Origin: Sulfurimonas sp.
GTDB lineage: Bacteria; Campylobacterota; Campylobacteria; Campylobacterales; Sulfurimonadaceae
Assembly (NCBI GenBank): GCA_015487435.1
Contig: WFPU01000026.1
Coordinates: 1 to 16,677, forward strand
DNA length: 16,677 nucleotides
Direction of reading: 5' to 3'
Of the stretch, positions 7,901 to 14,252 are shown in pieces. The notes below the pieces were generated by a model. It worked only from the letters and a program-made list of their open reading frames with translations. It had not been told where the DNA came from and did not search any database. How positions within the stretch are numbered: the stretch's first letter is position 1; each line of letters starts with the position of its first letter. Made by a program: the position numbers and the translations under genes.

Positions 7901-8491
7901 AATAGTTACACAAACCATGATAGGTATCTCTATATTTCTTTGTTTACTTGCTTCTTGAGCAGCATGGAGTGCTGCTTTTATTTGAAGTGGATCTTGGCAG
8001 GTCTCAAGAAGAAAAATATCAACTCCACCATCAATTAGCGCTATGCAAAATTCAGTATAACCTTTAAACATCTCATCATAAGTTATATGACCGAGTGATG
8101 GAAGTTTTGTTCCTGGTCCAACAGAACCTAAACAAAATCTAGGGTGCTCTGATGTACTAAATTTTTCACATTGAGCTTTAACTAACTCAGCACCTGCTTT
8201 AGTTAGTTCATAAGCGCGATTTCCTATTTGATATTCATCTAAAACCCAAGAAAAAGAGCCAAAAGTGTTTGTAGTAATTAGGTCAGCTCCAGCATCTAAA
8301 TAAGCAGCAAAAATCTCACTTAAAACTTTTGGACATGTAACATTTAGAAGTTCATTACACCCTTCATTGCCTTCCCATGCCTCTTTTGGAATCTTTTCAT
8401 CACGAACTTGAAGCTGTGTCCCCATCGCACCATCTATGATGAGTGGACGATTTTTTATAGTTTTTAAAATGTATTCTTCAGTGCTTAGCAT
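4997..8491 (-). CDS. metH: Cobalamin-dependent methionine synthase MetH
   Basis: A 1164-residue cytoplasmic enzyme transferring the methyl group of 5-methyltetrahydrofolate through cobalamin to homocysteine to give methionine. All four modules are present: homocysteine domain (about 1-310) with zinc ligands Cys228 (GFNCGT) and Cys294-Cys295 (GGCCGTTP); pterin-binding domain (about 340-600, MGERSNATGSK onward); B12 cap and Rossmann domain (about 640-870) with the cobalt-ligating His731 in DVHDVG; and a C-terminal activation domain that binds S-adenosylmethionine (about 910-1164, RYSFGYAACPDLE near the end). It is slightly shorter than the roughly 1227-residue E. coli protein, mainly in linkers. 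It is a lone minus-strand gene. The start has AGAGGA 12 bases upstream, a rather long spacing. No cobalamin or SAM riboswitch fits the short leader. Confidence 0.97.
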   Translation of the reverse strand: MLSTEEYILKTIKNRPLIIDGAMGTQLQVRDEKIPKEAWEGNEGCNELLNVTCPKVLSEIFAAYLDAGADLITTNTFGSFSWVLDEYQIGNRAYELTKAGAELVKAQCEKFSTSEHPRFCLGSVGPGTKLPSLGHITYDEMFKGYTEFCIALIDGGVDIFLLETCQDPLQIKAALHAAQEASKQRNIEIPIMVCVTIELSGTMLIGTDAETIATIMEPFDILSLGFNCGTGPEQVLKHVKTLSEVWHKPISIHANAGLPQNRGGYTYYPMNPEEFSINQEKFLNFDGVSFLGGCCGTTPDHIRALVNKTSNTKPKQPTGSHPTSVASLFNTTPLIQKPTPLLMGERSNATGSKAFRELLLAEDYEGTLSVAQQQVRAGAHIIDINVGFAGRDETKDMNAVMGMYNQKIALPLMPDSTQTSGLETALKNIGGKPILNSVNLEDGEEKFDEICSLAKKYGTSLVCLTIDEAGMAKTIENKLKIADRIIELATSRHGLKKENLIFDVLTFTLGSGDEEYWNAGVNTIEAIRKLHLKHPEVSTTLGLSNISFGLDKDARPYLNSMFLHHCLEAGLTSVIINVKHIIPINKISQQDQDICNNLIFNKGEEPLFKFIAHFSDKEAIDTSADDEEYLKMSDEEKIAKLLMDGDKERMIPLVEEVRKTIAPEIIVNEILIDAMKVIGELFGSGQMQLPFVLQSAETMKKTVDYLNPYLPKIKKEVDTTLALGTVKGDVHDVGKNLVDIILSNNGFKVNNLGIKVELEDFIQATKDGHISAFGMSGLLVKSTQVMQENLKALKDANIKIPVLLGGAALTRTFIDDFCRPFYDGPIFYCKDAFDGVTAMSRIEAGNFDTDLHGKDTLNLSSTASSKKEIIIPPFAELKMPNRDIKVPTPPFWGRREIKLTSAQIEMAFDWINHKFLFKQQWGYTSKGKTKEQYQKQLDEVVWPIYEKLKRRFLDEKLFEPTIIYGYWPCRSDDNTLLIFDESEGYNAEDEINREPLDIVIGRVREKFDFPRQTKKPHRAVSDFFHSNRHDVIALTCVSAGSKLSVVEREIYETDKYTEYYQFHGLGVALAEALAEIAHKQIRLDLNISESEGNKLSDVQMNKYQGCRYSFGYAACPDLELNRPLFNLLKPEEFGIELSETFQIHPEQSTSALVVYHPNASYYNV

Positions 8492-8524
8492 GGGGGAGAT
8501 AGTTCCTCTTTAATTATTAATGAA

Positions 8525-8530
8525 ATAATA
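8525..8530 (-). promoter_or_regulatory. Possible metH -10 element
   Basis: On the minus strand TGATATTAT gives a TATTAT hexamer with a nearby upstream TG, about 34 bp before the metH ATG. A small inverted repeat, AGCAT/ATGCT (8540-8554, 5-base loop), sits just upstream of it between the divergent promoters and could be an operator. Both are weak predictions. Confidence 0.3.
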
Positions 8531-8596
8531 TCACTTTAGAGCATAAAGAATGCTTTGTAAATAATTTTACAGGTTTTTCTTTAAGATTCCACTCGC

Positions 8597-8602
8597 TATA
8601 AT
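8597..8602 (+). promoter_or_regulatory. Promoter -10 of the lipoprotein/outer-membrane protein operon
   Basis: A perfect TATAAT lies 31 bp before the chosen ATG at 8634, which has a strong ribosome-binding site, AAGGGAG (8622-8628). This placement rules out the upstream in-frame ATG at 8601, which lies inside the -10 box. Confidence 0.6.
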
Positions 8603-8633
8603 GGGCGGAATAAAAAATAGCAAGGGAGTTATT

Positions 8634-9239
8634 ATGTTGAAAAAGATTATAGCAACTACACTGATTGCAATTGCGTTGATGTTTAGTGGTTGTGGGGATT
8701 CAGAGGGGGAAGATAGGTTAAAAGCCCAATATGCACTAGACCAAGGGGATCCACAAGTGGCGATAAACCTATTGGAATCTAAAGATAACTTGAGTGAGGA
8801 TGAAAAAATATTGCTAGCATCTGCATACATGGGTAGGGCAGGGTTTACAATGATTGATATTACAGTTGCATTTGTAGAGGCTAGTGATGGGGCTGATGCA
8901 GATGATTTTAACAATCTTGTAAATGCCCTTTTAAGCAAAGCAACTTCTACAGCAGCAACAGATCTAAGCTTAGCAATTGATACTTTTTTGACAGTTGACC
9001 CTCGTACTGATGATACAGATTTAAAACTTGCATTAGTTTATGTTGTTAAAGTAGCTGTATTACTTGATAGCGGTGCAACGGATAACGAATTAGCAACAAC
9101 TGCAAATGATGGATTTGATTTAGCTTTAGTTGTTGTTCCAGATGATATAAAACAAGATGTTATAGATGTTAAGAATGAGATAGATACTGATTTAGATGGG
9201 AATATAACGGCTACTGAAATAGGTCTATATACACCATAA
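8634..9239 (+). CDS. Hypothetical lipoprotein with a C-terminal EF-hand loop
   Basis: A 201-residue protein with a lipoprotein signal: KK at 3-4, a hydrophobic stretch, then FSGC with the lipidated Cys20, followed by GDSEGED. The following Asp means inner-membrane retention under the E. coli +2 rule would need checking; the acidic residue is at +3, after Gly. The body is alpha-helical and TPR-like near the start (ALDQGDPQVAINLLE and a following helix pair, about 32-70). Residues 184-195, DTDLDGNITATE, are a perfect 12-residue EF-hand calcium loop (Asp at 1, 3 and 5, Gly 6, Ile 8, Glu 12), with only six residues after it. It is probably co-expressed with the beta-barrel protein 29 bp downstream. 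Family not recognised; the function may be as an accessory to that barrel (inference). Confidence 0.82.
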   Translation: MLKKIIATTLIAIALMFSGCGDSEGEDRLKAQYALDQGDPQVAINLLESKDNLSEDEKILLASAYMGRAGFTMIDITVAFVEASDGADADDFNNLVNALLSKATSTAATDLSLAIDTFLTVDPRTDDTDLKLALVYVVKVAVLLDSGATDNELATTANDGFDLALVVVPDDIKQDVIDVKNEIDTDLDGNITATEIGLYTP

Positions 9240-9268
9240 AATTAATTAATAAATAAAGGAAATGAAAA

Positions 9269-10429
9269 ATGAAAAAAATATTATTATTAGCACTAATTGG
9301 TGCTACAACATCTTTATTCGCAATGTATGCAGAACATGCAAGTTTATATAAAGATCCTAGAATTATGGGGATGGGTGGAACAAATGTTGCCGTTGGTGGT
9401 TATTCTACTTCTGTTTTTTCAAATCCAGCAGGTCTTACAAATATAAAAAAAGATCATGGTTTTGTCGTTGACTTATTAGGATTAGGTGTATCGGCTACCC
9501 CAGAAGTTATAGACTTTTTAAATGATTTTGATGATGCTAATGGTGATTCTGTTCTTATAGGGGATGTATTAAAAAAATATGCAGGAGATCATTTTCATCT
9601 TGGTATATCTAATTATTCTTCAATATCTAAAAACTCTGATTTATTTGCTTGGAGTGTAGGCATATTAGCAGCTAGTGATTTTAACTTTATGACACATAGT
9701 GATCTTTCTTTAACAAGTACTTCTAGAATATATGGAGGGTTAGTTTTGGGTGCAGCAAAACCTTATGATACTAAATTTGGTCGTATTGATGTTGGTGTAA
9801 GTACAAAAATAATTCAGCAAAAATCTTATGAAGGTACTTTAACAGTTATAGACTTAATAGGCACAGTTGCTTTAGTAGATGATATCGAAAATAAGTTAAA
9901 GTCAGATACTGGTATTGGTATTGATGTTGGAGTGATATATTATCCATTTTATTTATCATCAGAATATGACTTTTTAAATTTAGCTATTGGTGCTAGTGTT
10001 ATGAATATAGGTAGTATTAATATGAATGATAATTTTGGAGGGCAACCTACAACTGTAAACCTTGGTCTATCTATCACTCCTGAAATCTCAGCTCTAAATA
10101 AATTAGTTGTAGCTATTGATTATGTAGATCTGTTTAATGCTAATGAGTTGCGTTTGTATAATAGTGATGGAAGCTATAGTGATTATGAAGAATCAGATGT
10201 TATGAAAAGAGTTCGCTTAGGTGTTGGAATTGGATTAGTAGATTCTACATTTTTTTCAACTACTCTAAACCTTGGTATGTATCAAGCCAACTATACAGCT
10301 GGTATAAATATGGAAATTTTAACAATTAAACTTAATCTTGCGACTTATGCTGAAGAGATTAGTACTGCTGGTATTGGTGAAGACACTTCAGATAGAAGGT
10401 ATATGGCACAAATAGGTTTTGGGTGGTAA
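9269..10429 (+). CDS. Outer-membrane beta-barrel protein, TraF_2/FadL-like
   Basis: A 386-residue protein with a cleavable signal peptide (MKKILLLALIGATTSLFA, cut about 18/19). The mature start, DPRIMGMGGTNVAVGGYSTS followed by VFSNPAGL, is the N-terminal plug or hatch signature of FadL/PorV-type barrels and of proteins often annotated 'conjugal transfer protein TraF' (TraF_2). Alternating amphipathic strands continue to a C-terminal QIGFGW; the terminal Trp is the expected BAM recognition residue. No conjugation genes are nearby, so the TraF label should not be read as function. The cargo is unknown; FadL relatives move hydrophobic compounds. It has a ribosome-binding site (AAGGAA) upstream and is probably in an operon with the lipoprotein. 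Confidence 0.82.
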   Translation: MKKILLLALIGATTSLFAMYAEHASLYKDPRIMGMGGTNVAVGGYSTSVFSNPAGLTNIKKDHGFVVDLLGLGVSATPEVIDFLNDFDDANGDSVLIGDVLKKYAGDHFHLGISNYSSISKNSDLFAWSVGILAASDFNFMTHSDLSLTSTSRIYGGLVLGAAKPYDTKFGRIDVGVSTKIIQQKSYEGTLTVIDLIGTVALVDDIENKLKSDTGIGIDVGVIYYPFYLSSEYDFLNLAIGASVMNIGSINMNDNFGGQPTTVNLGLSITPEISALNKLVVAIDYVDLFNANELRLYNSDGSYSDYEESDVMKRVRLGVGIGLVDSTFFSTTLNLGMYQANYTAGINMEILTIKLNLATYAEEISTAGIGEDTSDRRYMAQIGFGW

Positions 10430-10479
10430 TATAATCTATAATAATATTATATATAAGATAGTCGTAATGATAATTTTGT

Positions 10480-10485
10480 TACAAT
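10480..10485 (+). promoter_or_regulatory. Possible -10 of the ccoG operon
   Basis: TACAAT lies 28 bp upstream of the ATG at 10514, which follows an AGGAG ribosome-binding site (10504-10508). The 84-bp gap after the barrel gene is otherwise AT-rich with no clear terminator, so read-through is also possible. Confidence 0.4.
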
Positions 10486-10513
10486 CAAATAATAAGATTT
10501 TTCAGGAGTTATT

Positions 10514-11959
10514 ATGAGTAAACAAACAGCTGATTTTACAGACTCATGGAGAAAAAAAAGGTATTATTATTTTGCTTTTGTAACAATTTTTACATTAGTT
10601 TTACCATGGATTAACATAGATGGAAATCATGCTTTTCTCCTTAGTTTTGACAATTTAAAACTCCATTTAGCTTTTGTAGCATTTGATATGCAAGAACTAT
10701 ATCTGTTACCTTTTATTATAATGCTTTTATTTTTAGGAGTATTTGCTATGACGGCAATGGGGGGTCGTGTGTTTTGTGGATGGAGTTGTCCTCAAACAAT
10801 CTTTAGAGTTATATATAGAGATTTTATAGAGACTAAACTTCTTGGTCTTCGTAAACGCATAAAAAACAAACAGATTGAACCAGATATGTCTCTTATGAAA
10901 AATAAGTTTAAAAAACTTATTGCTGTACTTTTGTGGACAGCATTAGCTTTAATAGCTAGTTCAAATTTTATGTGGTTTTTTGTTCCACCTGAAGATTTTT
11001 TCCAATACTTATTAAACCCTAATGAACATAAGATGTTATTTGGAATAATATTTTTTACAACACTTTTTTTAGTTTATGATGTTGTATATCTTAAAGAAGA
11101 TTATTGCATATATGTATGCCCATATTCCCGTATCCAATCAGTTTTGTATGATGATCATACAGTTATGGCGATTTATGATTTTCACCGTGGTGGAAAAATA
11201 TATGATGAGAAAAAACATAAACTTCCTAGTTCGTCCCAAGAAGAAATTAAATCAAGAACAAGCGAGAGTTCTGAATGTACTGCGTGTGAATCTTGTGTAA
11301 GTGTTTGTCCTACTCATATTGATATTCGTAAAGGTTTTCAGCTTGAATGTATTAACTGTTTAGAGTGTGCAGATGCATGTACTACAGTTATGGGTAAACT
11401 TGGCAAAAAATCACTTATTACTTGGTCTAGTGATTATGAGATAACCCAACAAAAAGGTAAGACCCATTATTGGCGCGCAAAGGTTATTGGGTATATTGTA
11501 CTACTTACAGGTATTACCATTATGATGGGTATTATGGGAAGCAATAAAGAGCATATGCTTTTAAATATAAATAAAGAAAATCGTCTTTATTCAATTAAAA
11601 AAACTTCTGATAAAGTTATAGTTAATAATGCTTATGAATTTTTAGTACAAAATACTAAAAAAGAAAATATGAAATTTTATTTTGAAGTTATTGCACCAAA
11701 AGGTATGGAAGGAAAGATTACCATAGCTAAGCCATCTAAACCTTTTAACGTAGTCCCAGGTATAAAAAAGAAAAAAATAGTAGTTTTAGAGACAAGTGAA
11801 GTTTTAATTGATGATGCTAGAAAAGATAATATCATCCCTATTGTTATTCGTGCATATGCTGTAGGGCATGAAGATAAGATAGTTGTTTTGAGAAAGTCTA
11901 CATTTACTTATCCTAGGGCGGATGTTATTCGAAATGCAAAATTTCAAGAGGAGGTATGA
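10514..11959 (+). CDS. ccoG: Cytochrome c oxidase accessory protein CcoG (FixG/RdxA)
   Basis: A 481-residue inner-membrane polyferredoxin needed for maturation of cbb3-type cytochrome oxidase; work on CcoG indicates it reduces copper(II) for the CuB site. Hydrophobic spans are visible at about 17-31, 62-82, 134-156, 174-192 and 323-341. Conserved paired cysteines occur in FCGWSCP (Cys88, Cys92) and CIYVCP (Cys198, Cys202). Two 4Fe-4S motifs follow: Cys255-258-261-265 and Cys279-282-285-289. The C-terminal periplasmic part (about 342-481) is an Ig-like FixG domain. The structural ccoNOPQ genes are not in the window. Its last codons, reading AGAGGAGGT, form a perfect Shine-Dalgarno sequence immediately before the overlapping ATGA at 11956. 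Confidence 0.95.
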   Translation: MSKQTADFTDSWRKKRYYYFAFVTIFTLVLPWINIDGNHAFLLSFDNLKLHLAFVAFDMQELYLLPFIIMLLFLGVFAMTAMGGRVFCGWSCPQTIFRVIYRDFIETKLLGLRKRIKNKQIEPDMSLMKNKFKKLIAVLLWTALALIASSNFMWFFVPPEDFFQYLLNPNEHKMLFGIIFFTTLFLVYDVVYLKEDYCIYVCPYSRIQSVLYDDHTVMAIYDFHRGGKIYDEKKHKLPSSSQEEIKSRTSESSECTACESCVSVCPTHIDIRKGFQLECINCLECADACTTVMGKLGKKSLITWSSDYEITQQKGKTHYWRAKVIGYIVLLTGITIMMGIMGSNKEHMLLNINKENRLYSIKKTSDKVIVNNAYEFLVQNTKKENMKFYFEVIAPKGMEGKITIAKPSKPFNVVPGIKKKKIVVLETSEVLIDDARKDNIIPIVIRAYAVGHEDKIVVLRKSTFTYPRADVIRNAKFQEEV

Positions 11960-11969
11960 TCTATATAAT

Positions 11970-11978
11970 AGGTCTCAA
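11970..11978. repeat. 9-bp direct repeat, left (presumed target-site duplication)
   Basis: AGGTCTCAA is repeated exactly at 12138-12146, bracketing element copy C. The perfect match directly at both borders is the expected footprint of transposition with a 9-bp staggered cut. Confidence 0.65.
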
Positions 11979-12137
11979 GCATAACTTAGATTCTGGATCA
12001 AGTCCAGAATGACGAAGTCAATGTCACTTTAAATCAAGTCCAGAATGACGAAGTCAATGTCACTTTAAATCAAGTCCAGAATGACGTTGACTTCGTCACC
12101 CTAAACTTGATTTAGGGTCTAGTTTTTAATTAATCAG
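11979..12137. mobile_element. Palindromic MITE/REP-like element, copy C (with internal tandem expansion)
   Basis: A 159-bp element related to copies A and B. It begins with hairpin ATTCTGGA/TCCAGAAT around TCAAG (11990-12010) and ends with ACCCTAAA/TTTAGGGT around CTTGA (12098-12118). The right outer end, complement CTGATTAA, resembles the CTGACATTAA terminus of copy A; the left end is shorter. GACGAAGTCAA and TTGACTTCGTC arms replace the GACGAA/TTCGTC arms of the other copies. The left arm is amplified as a tandem repeat. Flanking 9-bp direct repeats support insertion between ccoG and the downstream genes. Confidence 0.78.
11998..12086. repeat. 36-bp tandem repeat, about 2.5 units
   Basis: Two perfect 36-bp units (11998-12033 and 12034-12069) begin TCAAGTCCAGAATGACGAAG and end with CACTTTAAA. 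A partial third unit of 17 bases runs to 12086. Units are directly adjacent without spacers, so this is slippage or unequal exchange within the mobile element, not a CRISPR array. Confidence 0.9.
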
Positions 12138-12146
12138 AGGTCTCAA
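12138..12146. repeat. 9-bp direct repeat, right (presumed target-site duplication)
   Basis: Second exact copy of AGGTCTCAA, directly after the CAG end of element copy C. Confidence 0.65.
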
Positions 12147-12194
12147 TTACATTTTTATTTACAATGGCAAGGACGCATTGAAAATGTAGACTTT

Positions 12195-12794
12195 TTGGAT
12201 CAGCAATACTATTTTACAGCGGGTTTTATCTTTATATGGCTTGTAGTTGGTAGTTGCTACTTTTTAATAAAACTATATAATAAAAAACTATATAATGTAA
12301 TTAGAAAAAAATCAAAGGCAAAGATGATGTCATATATACCAAATACATTAAACTCTTTTTGGCTTTGGAAAGAGGTTTCATCAAAATTAGGTATTAGTAA
12401 TCCAGCATACAAGTATTGGAAAAATACACCAAATATGAAACTAAATAATAAATATATATTTATTAAAAAAGACACTTTACCTCAAAAACATCAACATGTT
12501 CAAACTATACTAACAGACCTTTCAGGACATCTTCCTATTAAGTTTGCTTCAGATCAGCTACATGTAAATGAGCATATATTTTTTTATGAGAAAATGAAAC
12601 TCTTTAGTGAATTTGAATATAAATTTGTAGAAGATGTGAAATTTGTAAATATTAAAAAATTTTTTCGAGAAAATGGTATTTTAGTTCCAAAAAACTCAAT
12701 AGTACAACTTGGAAAAATAAGAGATTTAGATTTAGCAACCTCTAGTGCCTTTTATAGATTAAAAGATGATTATGGTGTGGTGGTATACGAGTAA
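12195..12794 (+). CDS. Hypothetical membrane-anchored protein (start uncertain)
   Basis: Up to 199 residues. The N-terminus has one hydrophobic span (about 8-27, ending LIKLYNKKLY), so the rest, a basic and helical then mixed region of about 170 residues, is probably cytoplasmic. No recognised motif or family. The only near start is TTG at 12195 without a proper ribosome-binding site; the first ATG in frame would be residue 43, after the membrane segment. The frame remains open upstream to the TAG at 12120-12122 inside element copy C, and that extra sequence (WQGRIENVDFLDQQYY) reads like protein. The native start may therefore have been lost or displaced when the element inserted. The stop overlaps the next start (TAATG), so it is coupled to the LapB-like gene. 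Confidence 0.7.
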   Translation: MDQQYYFTAGFIFIWLVVGSCYFLIKLYNKKLYNVIRKKSKAKMMSYIPNTLNSFWLWKEVSSKLGISNPAYKYWKNTPNMKLNNKYIFIKKDTLPQKHQHVQTILTDLSGHLPIKFASDQLHVNEHIFFYEKMKLFSEFEYKFVEDVKFVNIKKFFRENGILVPKNSIVQLGKIRDLDLATSSAFYRLKDDYGVVVYE

Positions 12795-13840
12795 TGAGCC
12801 CATTTTTTATTGAGTTTCGTGATCCACTTTTTGGGGTAATAATATTTTTTGCTTTAGTATTTATGATAACTATCTCTTCATACTGGTGGACAAAATACAA
12901 AAGTAAAGAAAAAACAAAAAGTTTAGATAAATTTTTAAAAGATTTTAAAACGGTACCAACTACAAAAGAGTTAAAAATATTAATCTCAAAAGGTGAAATG
13001 AGTGAAAAATCTTGGATTTTATTAGCTAGGCTTTATTCTAAAAATGGTGATTTTGAAAAAAGTATAGAGATTTATAATGAGCTGATTGAAGTAACCGATA
13101 AATCAAATATACGAGAGATGATGTATCTTCTTGGTAAGACATACTTTAAAGCTGGTTTTTTAGAGCGTTCAAAAAAGGTATTTTTAGAGATATTAAGAAA
13201 TAATCCTCGTTCCCCTAGAGTTTTGTATGATTTAGTTTTAGTTTATGAGTATATGAAAGATTATGACGCGGCATTAGATGTTTTAGAGCCATTAGATGAA
13301 CTAAAAAATGATGTATCGCTTGATAGTTTGTATTTAAAAGCGATGAAAGTTCTCAATGAAAATGATTTATCAAATGAACTAAAGGCGTATGAACTTTTAG
13401 AACTATATAAAATAGACGGCAATTTAACATATATGATATTTGAGTTTTTATTTCGTATAAATCCAAAATTAGCATGGGATAATCTAGATAGTTCAAAAAG
13501 TGAATTATTAACAGATATATTTTGGCGTATTGATAAAAAAGATTTGGATTTTGATATAATTTCAAATAATGGTTATTTGCGTGAACTATATAGTGCTAGA
13601 GGTGATATACAAGATGCTTCAAGAAGCTCTGTGTTTGAGTTTGACATGTTGATAAATTTAGATAAAAAAGTACATGCAACTCTTAGTTTTGAGTATATTT
13701 GTGACAACTGTAAAAATACTTTTCCGTTTGCTTTTAATAGATGTGGCAATTGTCATGCTATTGACACAAATACAATAAGTATAACATTAGTTAAAGATTT
13801 TCATAGGGATTTTAGTGAAGAAAATAACTCTTTTCAGTGA
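12794..13840 (+). CDS. LapB/YciM-like TPR protein with a C-terminal zinc ribbon
   Basis: A 348-residue protein with an N-terminal membrane span (about 11-31), a basic linker, TPR-type helical repeats (clearest at about 73-137, with degenerate ones to about 280) and a C-terminal rubredoxin-like knuckle, Cys303-x2-Cys306-x10-Cys317-x2-Cys320. This order (anchor, TPRs, rubredoxin-type ribbon) is the architecture of LapB/YciM, the inner-membrane adaptor that in E. coli links lipopolysaccharide assembly to FtsH degradation of LpxC. LapB is about 389 residues, so this one is shorter, and it has about 28 residues after the ribbon. Function by architecture only. Its ATG overlaps the upstream stop by one base, and its 3' end overlaps rnhA by 26 bp. 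Confidence 0.78.
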   Translation: MSPFFIEFRDPLFGVIIFFALVFMITISSYWWTKYKSKEKTKSLDKFLKDFKTVPTTKELKILISKGEMSEKSWILLARLYSKNGDFEKSIEIYNELIEVTDKSNIREMMYLLGKTYFKAGFLERSKKVFLEILRNNPRSPRVLYDLVLVYEYMKDYDAALDVLEPLDELKNDVSLDSLYLKAMKVLNENDLSNELKAYELLELYKIDGNLTYMIFEFLFRINPKLAWDNLDSSKSELLTDIFWRIDKKDLDFDIISNNGYLRELYSARGDIQDASRSSVFEFDMLINLDKKVHATLSFEYICDNCKNTFPFAFNRCGNCHAIDTNTISITLVKDFHRDFSEENNSFQ

Positions 13841-14252
13841 TGGGAGTGCTTTAGGTAACCCTGGTCCTGGTGGATATGGTGTAGTCTTGCGATTTGGAGA
13901 CAAAGAGAAAGAGCTTTTTGGTGGAGAGTTGCATACTACTAACAATAGAATGGAGCTTCTTGGTGCAATAGAGGGGCTTCGTGCATTAAAAGAGCCTTGC
14001 GAGGTTGAGATTATTTCTGATTCTTCATATGTAGTTAAAGGGATTAATGAGTGGCTAGTTAACTGGATCAAAAGAGATTTTAAAAAAGTTAAAAATTCAG
14101 ACCTATGGAAAGAGTATATAGAAGTTTCAAAGTCACACACTATAGTTGCAACTTGGGTTCGTGGACATGATGGACACATTGAAAACGAAAGATGTGATAA
14201 ACTTGCAAGAGATGAAGCCGAAAGGCAAAAAGAATTATTAGGGAGAGCATAG
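13815..14252 (+). CDS. rnhA: Ribonuclease HI
   Basis: A 145-residue enzyme that cuts the RNA strand of RNA-DNA hybrids (R-loops, replication primers). The catalytic set is complete: Asp9 (FSDGSALGNPGPGG), Glu47 (NNRMELLGAI), Asp69 (ISDSSYV) and Asp128 (NERCDKLA), with the conserved His118 in WVRGHDGH. Length is close to that of E. coli (155). Translation starts at GTG 13815, supported by AGGGA (13804-13808) at a 6-base spacing and by the family N-terminus KKITLFSDG. This places the first 26 bases inside the LapB-like gene in another frame. Confidence 0.96.
   Translation: MKKITLFSDGSALGNPGPGGYGVVLRFGDKEKELFGGELHTTNNRMELLGAIEGLRALKEPCEVEIISDSSYVVKGINEWLVNWIKRDFKKVKNSDLWKEYIEVSKSHTIVATWVRGHDGHIENERCDKLARDEAERQKELLGRA

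Noticed and set aside
8492..8633. Cobalamin or SAM riboswitch upstream of metH
   Set aside because: The leader is too short and has no B12-box or SAM-I-like conserved segments; only a 5-bp stem is visible.
8601..8633. Upstream start for the lipoprotein
   Set aside because: That ATG lies within the TATAAT promoter box and would put residues before the lipoprotein signal peptide.
11998..12086. 36-bp tandem repeat as a second CRISPR array
   Set aside because: Units are contiguous with no spacers and derive from the mobile-element hairpin.
13787..14179. 130-codon minus-strand frame over rnhA
   Set aside because: Antisense shadow; rnhA has all its catalytic residues in the plus frame.
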